A DNA stretch of 64,000 bases from Halobellus limi (GTDB lineage: Archaea; Halobacteriota; Halobacteria; Halobacteriales; Haloferacaceae). Below are positions 1 to 9,575 of the stretch, piece by piece. The position numbers and the translations under genes were made by a program. The notes under the pieces are model-generated. The model searched no databases and was not told where the DNA came from. It saw only the letters and a list, made by a program, of their open reading frames with translations. Each line of letters starts with the position of its first letter. Position 1 is the first letter of the stretch. The stretch spans positions 1 to 64,000 of the forward strand of contig NZ_CP031311.1 in the NCBI RefSeq assembly GCF_004799685.1. Reading direction: 5' to 3'.

Positions 1-586
1 ATGGTCGAAATCAACCTCGTGGGGCTGGGTCTCGGGGTGACTCTGACGCTCCTCGCGGTGTCGCTGCACTACGCGCGTGGCACCGGGTGGTCCCCCACCG
101 GAGACATCTCCCAGGAGGTGCTCGAGAAGCGGGCGAGCGCCGTCCGGAGACCGACTTCCCCGAACCGATGAACCGCTCCATCGGCGGGCCGTGCCGCTCG
201 CGGGGGCGGTCGCCGGCGGCGAGGAGGGCGCCGAACTCGAAGAGGGCGGAGAGGCCGACGAGTCGGGACCCGCCGACATCCCCGAGGACGAGATCGAGTA
301 CTTCGAGGTCGAGTTCGCAAAGCAGGGCGAGACGATCGAACTCGCGAACAACGAGACCATCCTCGAACAGGGCGAAGAGGAGGGCTGGGACCTCCCGTAC
401 GCCTGCCGACAGGGGCAGTGCGTCTCCTGTGCCGGACAGATCACGTCCGGCGGCAACTCCGAAGATTACGTCGTCCACGACAACCAGCAGATGCTCGACG
501 ACGCCGAACTCGACGAGGGGTACACGCTCACCTGCGTCGCCTACCCCCGCGCGGACTTCACGATCGAGACGGGCGAAGCGCCCTGA
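1..586 (+). CDS. Membrane-anchored 2Fe-2S ferredoxin, reading frame broken twice
   Basis: The first frame starts with ATG at base 1 and encodes a hydrophobic N-terminal segment (about residues 4-25, one membrane helix), then runs to an early TGA near 170. The downstream frame carries a plant-type 2Fe-2S domain with CRQGQCVSC (C-x4-C-x2-C) and a distal Cys in LTCVAYP. The middle piece (ETDFPEPMNRSIGG) lies in the third frame. One extra C near 143-146 and one extra G near 184-188 would join all three into one protein of about 195 residues. Membrane-anchored ferredoxins of this layout are electron carriers. Both breaks sit in C or G runs, so sequence error is likelier than a true pseudogene. The window begins exactly at the ATG, so the promoter is not visible. 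Confidence 0.8.
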
Positions 587-657
587 AGCGGCCGGTTCTT
601 TCGAGATTCGTTCCCGTTCACAACGGTTATACGACCGGCAGGTCTACCTCGGTCTGA

Positions 658-730
658 GGGCCCGTAGCTCAGTGGACAGAGTACCTGGTTCCGGACCAGG
701 ATGTCGCGGGTTCAAATCCCGTCGGGTCCG
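658..730 (+). tRNA. tRNA-Arg (anticodon CCG)
   Basis: A complete 73-base cloverleaf can be folded. The acceptor GGGCCCG pairs with CGGGTCC (one G-U) plus discriminator G. The D arm is GCTC/GAGT, and the anticodon stem CCTGG/CCAGG encloses the loop TTCCGGA with anticodon CCG. The T arm is GCGGG-TTCAAAT-CCCGT. No CCA is encoded and there is no intron in the anticodon loop. The anticodon reads CGG, a common Arg codon in this GC-rich genome. Partial copies of the 3' end follow directly downstream. Confidence 0.96.
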
Positions 731-947
731 TTCGCTCCGCTCACTCCCCCGACGACCTCCCACTCGCTACCGCTCGTGGGAGTCCCGTCAGGTCCGTTTT
801 TTGTTTTGTCATTTTGGTCCAGCTTTTGCGAGCGACCGGAGGGAGCGAGTAAAAGGTGGGTTCCAAATCCCGTCGGGTCCGTTCGCTCCGCTCACTCCCC
901 GACGACCTCCCACTCGCTGCCGCTCGTGGGAGTCCCGTCGGCCCCGT
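711..947 (+). repeat. Repeated copies of the tRNA-Arg 3' end and its downstream hairpin
   Basis: Bases 711-797 (T-loop/3' end of tRNA-Arg plus about 65 bases downstream) recur almost exactly at 861-947, 150 bases further on. Each unit contains CTCCCAC...GTGGGAG, which can form a hairpin. Inside each unit the string TCCCGTC-GG-CCG of the tRNA 3' end appears a second time, at 783-796 and 933-946. This gives four related copies of the tRNA tail in all. No integrase gene lies within the window on either side. Confidence 0.85.
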
Positions 948-992
948 TTGCCCGTTTCACGTATTTATCACCTCTCGGACCGATGGGTCGGT

Positions 993-1451
993 ATGTCCCT
1001 CCGAGAGCGGACCGAGACGACCCTCTGGAGTCGCCACTCGAATCCGAAAAGCGGCTGGACGCGCGTCCCCACCGGTCCGGTCGTCGTCTACGCGCTTTAT
1101 CACCGTAAGTGGCGACTGCTGACCGCCGCACTCGTCTGGACAGTCCTCAATCCGGTCCTGTTCGATCCGCCGGAGACCGACGACGCGTGGATGACCCGCG
1201 CGGTCCTGGCGGAGCAGTGGTGGATCCGGGAGGAGGGGCGCGCGACCGTCGGTCTGGGGTACCCGAACGTCTGCAACGCCGTCGGCGCGCTCGGCTTCTG
1301 CTACGCGCTGTACGCCGCGTATCGACAGCGACCCGTCGGGGCGACCGTTGGGACCGTCGCCTCGCTCGGGTTGAAGCTCTGGTGGCTCCGTGTGCTGGTC
1401 AGGCGGTACGACGCGGCGACGGCAAGGGGCGAGAGCGACGGTCGGGACTGA
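993..1451 (+). CDS. Haloarchaeal membrane protein, probably DUF6653 family
   Basis: A 152-residue protein starting MSLRERTETTLWSRHSNP. It has a Trp/Arg-rich N-terminal part (RHSNPKSGWTRV), a hydrophobic segment around residues 46-56 (LTAALVWTVLNPVLF), then AVLAEQWW and a second hydrophobic stretch around 90-120. The RHSNP-x-SGWTR and LNPVLF-P signatures recall DUF6653 proteins of haloarchaea; this is recognition from memory, not a search. The role is unknown. The stop TGA (1449-1451) abuts the stop of the convergent histidine kinase gene. An in-frame extension far upstream exists but crosses the tRNA, so the ATG at 993 is used. Confidence 0.7.
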   Translation: MSLRERTETTLWSRHSNPKSGWTRVPTGPVVVYALYHRKWRLLTAALVWTVLNPVLFDPPETDDAWMTRAVLAEQWWIREEGRATVGLGYPNVCNAVGALGFCYALYAAYRQRPVGATVGTVASLGLKLWWLRVLVRRYDAATARGESDGRD

Positions 1452-4336
1452 TCACCGCTCGAATCCGACGCCCCGGATCTCGAATCGGGCCCCGCCCTCC
1501 GAACCCTCGGTGAGGCTGATCTCCCACCCGTGTTCCTCGACGACCCGCTCGACGATGTTCAGGCCGAACCCCGTCCCCCCATCGGCGGTCGAGTAGCCCA
1601 TCTCGAACGCCTCCGAGCGCCGCTCGGGCGGGATCCCCGGGCCGTCGTCTTCGACGTAGAAGCCGTCGTCGAGTTCGCCGACGGTGACCGTCACGTCCTC
1701 GCCGGCGTGTTCGACGGCGTTCCGGAACAGGTTCTCGAAGAGCTGCTGGAGCCGGCTGCGGTCCCCGCTGATGGGCCGGTCGATTCGAGAGCGGAGCGTC
1801 GCGTCCGCGGTCGCGACGTTCCGCCAGCAGGTGTCGAGGAACCGGCCCAACTCGACGGTTTCGGGCTCGATCACGCTGGTCCCGCTGCGCGCGAGCGTGA
1901 GCAGGTCGTTGATCAGGGAGTTCATTCGTTCGTGCATCCGTTCGACCGCCTCGAGGTGTTCGCTGTCGCACTCCTCGCGGGCGAGCTGGATCCGACCCTC
2001 CGCGACGTTGAGCGGGTTGCGGAGGTCGTGGCTGACGACGGACGCGAACTCGGCCAGTTGCTGCTCGCGCTGCTTGCGGTCGGAGATGTCGCGGGCGATG
2101 CTCAGCACCGCCGGCTCGCCCTGATAGGTGATCAGACTGGAGTTGATCTCGACGGGGATCCGCTCGCCGTCGGCCGTCTCGTGGGCGGTCTCGAAGACCT
2201 GCATCTCGTCCTCGGGCATCGCCTCGATGAGCGCCGTGATCTCGCCGTCTTCGAGGCCGACGTCGATGTCGTGGGGGCGCATCGAGAGCAGCTCCGAGCG
2301 CGAGTAGCCGAGCGTCTCCACCGCGGCGTCGTTGACCGCGCGGAACCGCTCGTCGAGGCCGATCACCCAGGCGGAGTCGTTCATCCCGTTGAACAGCTCC
2401 GACGCGTCCCGTTGCGCCCGCTGGAGTTGTCGTTCGCGTTCCCGCTGCTCGGTGACGTCCTGGACGGCGCCGCGGAGCGTCACGACGTCGCCGTTTTCGA
2501 CCGTCGGCACGCCCTGGACGCGGAGCCAGCGGGCCTCGTCGGTCGGCCCGCGGCATCGGGCCTCGACGTCGAAGGGGTCGCCGCTCTCGAGCGCCGTCTC
2601 GACGGCGTCGGCGACGATCCGACGGTCCGCCTCGTGATAGGCGTCGAGGGCGGTTTCCAGTGAGACCTCCGTGTCGCGGTCGACGCCGAACAGCTCGTAG
2701 AGCTGCGCCGTCCAGAACACCTCCATCGTGTCGGGATCGAGTTCCCAGCCGCCGACGTCGGCGATCCGTTCGGTCCGTTCGAGCAGCTCGCGCGTCCGCT
2801 CGAACTCGCGCTCGCGAGTGCGCTGGTCGGTGATGTCGCGAGTCACGCCGACGACGCCCTCGACGGAGCCCTCCGAGACGAGGGGCGTGAGCCGGTATTC
2901 GAGCACCGCGCGGCCGTACTCGCCGATCGGCTGTTCGATCTCGCCGCGGAGCTCCTCGCGGTCGCCGTCGAGGAGTTCGCGGTAGGGATCGCCGTCCGCG
3001 TCGTCCCTGATCGCCGCGATCAACGTGCTCTCGCGGCCTTCGAGCGCGTCGGGGGTCGTGCCGTAGAGTTCGGCCATCCGCTCGTTCACGAGGTCGAAGC
3101 GGCCCTCCTCGTCGTAGATGCAGGCGGCCTCTCGCATCGTGTTGACCATCTGCTCGTAGCGCCGGAGCGTCCGTTCGCGCGCCTTCCGTTCGCTGACGTC
3201 CCGGGAGATGACGATGAACCGTTCCTCCTCGTCGTCGGTCGGGAGCCGGGTGAGGTGGACCTTCACCGGGAAGCGCTCGCCGTCGGCGCGTTCGAACGTC
3301 GTTTCGACCTCGTGGCGCTCGCCGACGTCCATCCCGTCCCAGACGTCGCGGAGTTCCTCGGGGTCGCTCTCCAGGTCGAGATCCCAGACCTTCGTGCCGA
3401 GCAGTTCCTCCCGCGGCTGGTCGAACACCTCGCAGAACCGCTTGTTCACGTCGAGTATCGTCCCCTCGTCGGTGTGGACGTCGATCATGTCCGGGGAGTT
3501 CTCGAAGAGCGCTTCCAGCCTGGCCGTGGTGCGTTCGAGTCGCTCTTCGCGCTCCTTTCGCTCGGTGACGTCGGTGATGAACCCCTCGAGTGCGACCAGC
3601 GAATCGCCCTCGTAGACGCCGCGTCCGCGTTCCCACACCCACCTGATCGTCCCGTCGTCGGTGACGATCCGGTAGGTGGTCTCGAACGTGCCGTCGTCCG
3701 CGAGGGCGTCCTGCACGGTTTCCCACACCGGGTCGCGGTCGTCGGGGTGGACGACGTCCTCCCCCCACTGTACCTCGTTGCGTTCCAGGTCGTCGGCCGC
3801 GTGGCCGGTGAGCGATTCGACCTCCCCTCGACGGTCTCCATCGGCCACGCCGGCGCGTTCCGACAGCGGTAGACCATCCCCGGGAGGTTGTCGATGAGCG
3901 TCTCCAGCCGACGGGTCCGTTCGGTCAGGAGCCGGTGTGACTCGTGCGCCTCGACGGCGTTGCGGATCCGGTTCGCGAGCAGTTCGTACTGTTCGGACCC
4001 CGTCCCCTTCTGGAGGTAGTCGGTCACGCCGGCGGAGATGGCGTCGCTGGCGACCTCCTCGGACCCCTTCCCGGTGTAGAGAATAAACGGGAGTTCCGGG
4101 TGGTCCTCGCGGACGGCTTCGAGGAATTCGATACCGTCGGTCGCCGGCATATCGTAGTCCGAGACGATACAGTCGACGTCGTAGTCGGCGAGGGCGTCCA
4201 GCCCCGCCGCCGCGCCGCTCGCGGCTCGGACCTCGATTCGATCGTCGACGCGTTCGAGGAACGTCGCCGTCAGTTCCGTGAAATCCGGGTCGTCGTCGAC
4301 GTGGAGGACGTCGATCGTATCGGGCGTGTCGGTCAT
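1452..4336 (-). CDS. Receiver/five-PAS sensor histidine kinase, one frameshift
   Basis: Starting at 4336, the protein opens with a response-regulator receiver domain: acidic pair in HVDDDPD, phospho-acceptor Asp60 in VSDYDMP and Lys90 in LYTGKGS. Five PAS units follow, each ending in a DVTER-type junction. Then come HisKA (SVVSHDLRNPL) and HATPase (N box LFENLFRNAVEH, G1 VEDDGPGIP, G2 GTGFGLNIV). The frame changes inside PAS1: VEG continues as EVESLTGH only if the C run at 3824-3827 (plus strand) has one more C. Restored length is about 961 residues. No membrane helix is seen, so it is probably a soluble sensor. The N-terminal receiver suggests a hybrid that accepts phosphate as well as donating it. 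The signal is unknown. Confidence 0.85.
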
Positions 4337-4433
4337 ACGTGACTGCTCGTTGGGGCAGCCTCACACGGCGGGGACTTAAGCGGCCGTCATCGTGGAGAGA
4401 CAAACCGATCAGGTTTCACTTCCGAGCGGAGCC

Positions 4434-6050
4434 TCAGAGGCCGCGTCGTCGGACCAGCGCCAGCGCGACGCTCCCGAAAAAGGCCGCGCCGGCGAGCACC
4501 CGCAACTGGAACCGCACCGGACCCGTCGCGACCTGAGAAACGAGGACCGCCAGGACCGCGACTCCGAGAAAGAACCAGACGAGCGCGTAGCTGCGGCCCT
4601 CGACGTCCCGGTCCTCGTATCTGGACACGTACGGGAGAAGCGTCGGGAACGCGGTGATGAACCCAAGGACGAGCGGGAGGTTCGCGGACTCGAAGACCGC
4701 CCACACGGAGGTCGACTCGCTGCCGGTCGCGACGGTGAGCGTTCGGGCCAGAAACCAGACCGAGGCCGTCTCGACGTACAGCCCGACGGCGATCCAGACG
4801 TTCTCGTACCCGAGCGGCTGCGGCTCCCGCGAGCGGTTGGCGACCCACCAGCCGAGGCCGAGGACCAGCGGCCAAAAGAGCGCGAACGCGTACTCGACCG
4901 GCGGCGTCCCCGGCGCGGAGAGGGCGAAGACGTAGGCGGCCGACGCGAGGACCGCGAGAAGCGGCAGCGCCACGAACCCGGTGGGACGGTCGATCGGCGC
5001 GCCGTCGGTCGTCTCTCGGCCCTCCCAGGCGTCGAGGAAGTGCGGCAGTCGCTGGAGTTCGCGGACCCACAGCCAGAGGAAGAACGCCCCGGCGAACCCC
5101 AGCATCGCGACCAGTCCCGAGAGCCCCCAGATCCTCATCCATACGTCGAGGCCGACTTCCGGGAGCGGCCCGCCGAGGAGCGCGAGGGACGGCCCCGCCA
5201 GCTGCGACCCCAGCGTCACGGCGAGGAAGAGGAACCCCGCCGCGATGAACGCGCCGAGCACGACGAACGTCGTCAGAAAGAGCCCTTGAACGCTCCGAGA
5301 GACGTTCTCCAGCGAGTCCAGCAGATACCGTTCGAGGTCGAACTCGACGTCCAACACCTGTCCGCGACTCGGGCCGATCGTCAGCCGGGGCGAGACGGCC
5401 GCCACCACGGCCCAGCCGAGAAAGAGCAGGTCCGGGAGGGGGTACGCGTAGACGAACAGCTGCGAGATGACGCCCGCGAGAAACACCGGGAAGGTCAGCA
5501 GGATGCCGACGGCGGCGAGGTACGCCACGCGGCCGGCGACGCCGACGAGTCCCTCGCGGGCGAAGTCCGCCCGGAGTTCCTCGGAGACGTCCCGGTGCGG
5601 CGAGATGAGTTGGAGGACCTCGACGCCCCTCCCCTCGGGATCGAACAGCGACCACCCGCGGATCCGGCTCAGGTACCACAGCATCGCGGCCGCGCTCGCG
5701 ACCATCAGCACCGCGATGCCGGTCGTGAGCCGGACGCCGTCGACGTACTCGAAGAGGAGTCCGGCGCTCACCGCCGACGCGGTGAAGACGGCTCGGAACC
5801 CGCGCGCCTCCGACGGCAGCCCGTCGAGGTACGTGTACACGAGCGGCGTGAACGTGTAGAACACCGTCGCGAACAGCAGCCAGGTCGTCGCCGCGGCGAC
5901 GGACGCCGGACCGACGGTCCCCCCGACGAGCGAGACGAGCGGGACGAGGACGTCTTCGGGGAGTCGGGCCAACAGGTCAGAGACCGCGGCGCCGCCGATC
6001 CAGACTTTCGGCGAACGCAGGGGCGACGAACCGAACCCGGGAGCCATCAC
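4434..6050 (-). CDS. Polytopic membrane protein of unknown function
   Basis: A 538-residue, highly hydrophobic protein with roughly 10-13 predicted membrane segments along its whole length, separated by short polar loops. A longer polar stretch (about residues 150-185, with DPEGRGVEVLQLISPHRDVSEELRAD in two parts) lies between the first and second halves. No transporter signature, ATP-binding motif or catalytic motif was recognised. The start could be the first or second Met of MMAPGFG (6050 or 6047). It ends shortly downstream of the kinase start region and is transcribed in the same direction as the kinase, 97 bases apart, so co-transcription is possible. Confidence 0.75.
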   Translation of the reverse strand: MMAPGFGSSPLRSPKVWIGGAAVSDLLARLPEDVLVPLVSLVGGTVGPASVAAATTWLLFATVFYTFTPLVYTYLDGLPSEARGFRAVFTASAVSAGLLFEYVDGVRLTTGIAVLMVASAAAMLWYLSRIRGWSLFDPEGRGVEVLQLISPHRDVSEELRADFAREGLVGVAGRVAYLAAVGILLTFPVFLAGVISQLFVYAYPLPDLLFLGWAVVAAVSPRLTIGPSRGQVLDVEFDLERYLLDSLENVSRSVQGLFLTTFVVLGAFIAAGFLFLAVTLGSQLAGPSLALLGGPLPEVGLDVWMRIWGLSGLVAMLGFAGAFFLWLWVRELQRLPHFLDAWEGRETTDGAPIDRPTGFVALPLLAVLASAAYVFALSAPGTPPVEYAFALFWPLVLGLGWWVANRSREPQPLGYENVWIAVGLYVETASVWFLARTLTVATGSESTSVWAVFESANLPLVLGFITAFPTLLPYVSRYEDRDVEGRSYALVWFFLGVAVLAVLVSQVATGPVRFQLRVLAGAAFFGSVALALVRRRGL

Positions 6051-6112
6051 CCTGGCGTTGACCGGTCGGGGCCATCAATCTTGACTCGCCGACGGGGGAC
6101 GACGTCGGACCG

Positions 6113-6325
6113 CTATTCGAGGTAACCGAGCTCTTCGAGCCGGGCTTCGAGGTCCTCGTCGAGGTCGACCGCCGACAGCGTGTCGCTGAGCTGTTCGTTG
6201 CGAACGCGGACGACGTCGAGAAGCTGCATCGCCGTCCGGAGTTTGTAGTGGACCTCCTCGTCGTCCGTCCGTTCGATGGCGCCCTCGAGAAGCGATCTGA
6301 TCGTCTCCGACGTGTCGGAAGCCAT
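6113..6325 (-). CDS. Small haloarchaeal protein, 70 residues, unknown function
   Basis: Starts MASDTSETIRSLLEG and ends EELGYLE. It is acidic and helical, with heptad-like leucines (LRTAMQLLDVVRVRNEQLSD) that could form a short coiled coil. A longer in-frame opening exists upstream. The Met at 6325 is preferred because a TATA-like CTTTTAC (minus strand, about 6350-6356) lies about 27 bases upstream, giving a nearly leaderless transcript as is usual in haloarchaea. No function can be assigned. Confidence 0.7.
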   Translation of the reverse strand: MASDTSETIRSLLEGAIERTDDEEVHYKLRTAMQLLDVVRVRNEQLSDTLSAVDLDEDLEARLEELGYLE

Positions 6326-6433
6326 TGGTGTCGGTTCGGTACCGGTCGGTAAAAGTGACGCTAATCGACACAAAAATTCGTCCGAACCGCACGCCTCGAA
6401 CGGCGCTCGGCGGCGGGGAGCGAGCACACGGAC

Positions 6434-7261
6434 TCACCGAAACTCGTAGAACACGACGCCGCAGGTCTCACACGCCAGGACGTCCGACGGTCCCTCGGTG
6501 GTTCCCGAGAGCGTGTGCCCGCAGCAGTCCGCCGGCGTGGTCTCGACGACGTCGCCTTCACACACCGGACAGGTTTCGAGAAACGCACAGAGGGCGTGCG
6601 CGGCGGGAGCCCGGAGGTCGGGAGAGAGGGCGGTCTCGTCCAGTGCTCGGACCGCGGCGACCTCCGCGATCGCGACGGGTCGGCGAAGCCACGCCGTCGA
6701 CCCGTCGGCGCCGGTGACGACCAGGAACGTCTCCGAGCCGGTCCGCTCGATCCGCGCCGAGTCGACGTGCTCCAGCGTCTCGCGGAGGGCGTCGACGAGT
6801 CGCCCGTCGGCATCGGCGGGTCTGTCGTCCGAGTCCGCCGCGAGCGCGTCCATCTCGCTCCGCCACGCCGAGGCGAACGCCGGGGTCGGTTCGAGGTGTT
6901 CGCCCTCGGCGTCGACGACGCCGGCCGCGAGGAGTTCGCGAAGGAGGTCGTCCCCGTCGACGCCGTCGGCGTCACCGCCGCCGAGGTCGCCGAGCGTCTC
7001 CGTGGAGGCGGCGTGTTCGAGGTAGTCGCCCGGGAGCAGCGCTGCGAGCCGCGGGGCGAACCGGGGGGTGTACGGGACGAAGTAGCCGCGAAGCCAGATC
7101 GCGGCGGCGCCGCCGAGCGCGACGAGGGCGGCGACGGCGGGGGCGACCAGCGCGACGACGCCGGCGAGGGCGGCCAGGAGGACCACGTTGACGACCGTGC
7201 AGGGCCAACAGCGGCCGTCGCCGGTGTGTTCGGGTCGGCGGAGTCGGGAGAGTACAGTCAT
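6434..7261 (-). CDS. Zinc-ribbon membrane protein of unknown function
   Basis: A 275-residue protein. The N-terminus has CWPC followed by two adjacent hydrophobic segments (about residues 22-60), so it is probably membrane-attached. The middle is acidic. The C-terminus has CPVCEGDV, DCCGHT and CETCGVVFYEF, a likely zinc ribbon. The start at MTVLSRLRRPEHTG is chosen because it fits the gap after the phosphatase stop at 7284; the open frame extends further upstream into the phosphatase gene. It is probably co-transcribed with that gene. The family was not recognised. Confidence 0.75.
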   Translation of the reverse strand: MTVLSRLRRPEHTGDGRCWPCTVVNVVLLAALAGVVALVAPAVAALVALGGAAAIWLRGYFVPYTPRFAPRLAALLPGDYLEHAASTETLGDLGGGDADGVDGDDLLRELLAAGVVDAEGEHLEPTPAFASAWRSEMDALAADSDDRPADADGRLVDALRETLEHVDSARIERTGSETFLVVTGADGSTAWLRRPVAIAEVAAVRALDETALSPDLRAPAAHALCAFLETCPVCEGDVVETTPADCCGHTLSGTTEGPSDVLACETCGVVFYEFR

Positions 7262-7283
7262 CCGCCGACGGACGGGGTCGCGC

Positions 7284-7955
7284 TCATTCCGCCGCCACCT
7301 CGTCGAGCGCTTCCAGCACGCCGTCGGCGAAGGCGCCCTCGGTCCGGACGTCCGCCCGTGCAGCGGCGGTCTCGTCGGCGTTGGCGACGGCGTAGGCGCG
7401 GCCGACGGCGTCGAACAGCTCCGCGTCGTTCGCGGAGTCGCCGATCGCGACGAACGCGTCCGGGTCCCGGTCGAGCAGGTCACAGGCGCGGCGCAGGCCC
7501 GTCGCCTTGCTCACCGACGGCGACTTGACGTGGTAGGCGTAGCCGGAGTCGACGATGGTCTGTCCGTGCTCGCTCGCGAGGTCTTCGAGGAAGTCTCTGG
7601 GAACCGACCGCGTCACCGAGAGCTCCGTCTCCCGCCAGCGGTTGTGCATGTCCGGTTCGGGCCACCCCGGCGGGTACCCCGCCTCGCGAAGGCGTTCGGC
7701 GACCCGTCGCGCCGCCGTCGCGTCGCCCGCGACGGTGAGGTCGCCGTCGACGAGGACGACGCCGCCGTTCTCGGCGATCACCCGTTCGGGGACCCCGAGG
7801 AACGTACAGAGCGCGACGGGGTAGGCGAAGGACTTCCCGGTCGCCAACACGACCGGTTCCTCCCACTCCCGGAGCGGCCCGAACAGGCGCTCGTCGATCC
7901 CGCCGTCCGGCCTCGTCATCGTGCCGTCGATGTCGAGCGCGAGCGGTCGACTCAT
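7284..7955 (-). CDS. Archaeal-type phosphoglycolate phosphatase (HAD-IIB)
   Basis: A 223-residue HAD hydrolase. Motif I is DIDGTMT (nucleophile Asp8 and acid Asp10), motif II lies in VLATGKS, a Lys occurs in SVSKATG, and motif III is GDSANDAELF. The cap insert and length match the archaeal HAD-IIB phosphoglycolate phosphatase group (TA0175-like), which removes phosphate from 2-phosphoglycolate. Related members act on other small sugar phosphates, so the substrate is inferred from family. Downstream on the same strand is the zinc-ribbon protein. Confidence 0.85.
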   Translation of the reverse strand: MSRPLALDIDGTMTRPDGGIDERLFGPLREWEEPVVLATGKSFAYPVALCTFLGVPERVIAENGGVVLVDGDLTVAGDATAARRVAERLREAGYPPGWPEPDMHNRWRETELSVTRSVPRDFLEDLASEHGQTIVDSGYAYHVKSPSVSKATGLRRACDLLDRDPDAFVAIGDSANDAELFDAVGRAYAVANADETAAARADVRTEGAFADGVLEALDEVAAE

Positions 7956-8299
7956 CGGTCCACGAGAGTGCCTCGGCTGTTCGCCGATCGGTCGGTCCTC
8001 GGGCGCGTCTCAGGAGCGAATTCGCGTGCGTTCATTGGGTCGTTCGCGATGTACGTCACCCAGTGCCGATAAAGACGGCGGCGTTCGAGCCGAACACGGG
8101 GGCCGAAACGGACCGTGTCCGGCAGCAGCGGAGGAGAATCCGTCGCGTCCCCGCTACTGTCCCGCGCTCTCACACCGGCGAATGGACGGGGAGCGAGCGA
8201 AGCCGGACGGACAAATGGTTTTTAGTGACATATTTATTTCCACCTACAGGACGAGTAGTAACCAAAGAGTTAAGTTTTGTCACTATCGATTCACCCAGT
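7956..8299 (+). promoter_or_regulatory. Intergenic region with the phnD promoter
   Basis: No gene is seen in these 344 bases between divergent genes. Two TATA-like elements face phnD: ATATTTATTT at 8230-8239 and GTTAAGT at about 8269-8275. The latter would give a transcript starting near the ATG. An inverted repeat AGTGACA (8224-8230) / TGTCACT (8278-8284) brackets this promoter and could bind a regulator. The octamer GTGACATA at 8226-8233 also occurs just upstream of the ugpB start. Confidence 0.5.
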
Positions 8300-9520
8300 A
8301 TGCGTCGAGTCGACAGACGGAAATTCGTCAGTGGAATGGGCGCCGCCACGCTCGCGGGCGTGGCCGGCTGTATGGGCGGCGGTGGCGGCGGCGACGGTGA
8401 CGGCGACTCCGGGGGCGACTCCGGGGGCGACTCCGGCGGCGATTCGGGCGGCGACGGCGGCGGCGAAGAGACGACCTCCGGCGACGGCGGCGACGACGCC
8501 CCGGCGCACACGGACCCGTCGACGTATCCGGAGTTCGACGTGACGGACCCGGAGTTCCCCCAGCTCACGAGCACGCTCCTCGAAGCCGGCTTCGAGACCG
8601 GGGCGATGGCGGACCTCGAACGGATGCAGGAGAACCCGCGCGACGAACCGCGCTACGGCGATCCGGTGCCGGAGACCCCCGAGGACGAGAGCGAGTGGCT
8701 CGACCCCGACACGCTGCAGTTCTCGCTGGTCCCGACCGAGGACCCGACCGTGTACGAGAACACGCTGGAACCGCTCCTGAACAACATCGAAGAGGAGACG
8801 GGCAAGAGCGTCGAGTACGCCACGCTCGACTCCTACGCGGCGCAGGTCGAGTCGATGCGCTCCGAGCGGCTCCACCTCGCTGGCTTCTCGACGGGGACGG
8901 TCCCGTTCGCGGTCAACATCGCCGGCGCGGTTCCGTTCTCCGTCCAGATCGACGGGAGCGGCGACGGTTCCTTCGGGTACCGCCTCTGGCTCATCACGCA
9001 ACTGGACAACGCGGAGATCGGCGAACTCGAAGACCTCGAAGGAAAGAACGTCGCCCACGCCGACCCGTCCTCGAACTCCGGGAACCTCGCGCCGCGGGCG
9101 CTGTTCGCCAACCAGGGCGTCGTGCCCGGCGAGGACTACGAGGTCTCCTACTCCGGCGGTCACCAGCAGAGCTCCCTCGGCGTCGCCAACGACGACTACG
9201 ACGCCGCGCCGGTCTGCTCGACGTGTTACGCCCGGGTCGCCCGGGACGACCAGCTCGACCCCAGCCAGATCAAGTGCATCTGGGCGTCCGAGCCGTTCCC
9301 AACGACCGCGTTCTCGTACGTCCACACCCTGCACCCCGACATCCAGGAGGGCGTCCGCCGAGCGTTCCTCGATTACGACTACAGCGACACCTCGATCGCC
9401 GAGGAGTTCGAGGGTCGCGGCACGTGGGTCGAGATCGACTACGCGACGGTGTGGGACATCATCCTCCAGATTCAGGAGTCCCTGGAGGTCGAGTACGAGA
9501 CCGGTAACATCGGAGAGTAA
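8300..9520 (+). CDS. phnD: PhnD-type phosphonate/phosphate ABC substrate-binding lipoprotein
   Basis: A 406-residue protein with a twin-arginine-like start (MRRVDRRKF) and lipobox LAGVAGC, so it is probably a Tat-exported lipoprotein on the outer face of the membrane. A low-complexity linker of repeated GGDS/GGD units (about residues 30-65) tethers the domain. The folded part begins near TLQFSLVPTEDPTVYENTLEPLL and contains AHADPSSNSGNLAPR and YSGGHQQSSLGVANDDYDAA, typical of the PhnD family. It heads an operon with phnC and two phnE genes. The ligand may be phosphonate, phosphite or phosphate; the family does not decide this. Confidence 0.85.
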   Translation: MRRVDRRKFVSGMGAATLAGVAGCMGGGGGGDGDGDSGGDSGGDSGGDSGGDGGGEETTSGDGGDDAPAHTDPSTYPEFDVTDPEFPQLTSTLLEAGFETGAMADLERMQENPRDEPRYGDPVPETPEDESEWLDPDTLQFSLVPTEDPTVYENTLEPLLNNIEEETGKSVEYATLDSYAAQVESMRSERLHLAGFSTGTVPFAVNIAGAVPFSVQIDGSGDGSFGYRLWLITQLDNAEIGELEDLEGKNVAHADPSSNSGNLAPRALFANQGVVPGEDYEVSYSGGHQQSSLGVANDDYDAAPVCSTCYARVARDDQLDPSQIKCIWASEPFPTTAFSYVHTLHPDIQEGVRRAFLDYDYSDTSIAEEFEGRGTWVEIDYATVWDIILQIQESLEVEYETGNIGE

Positions 9521-9575
9521 TCTCCGGTTCTCCTTCAGTCGTTTTTTGAGAAACCGTAGCTAGGATACACCATAT

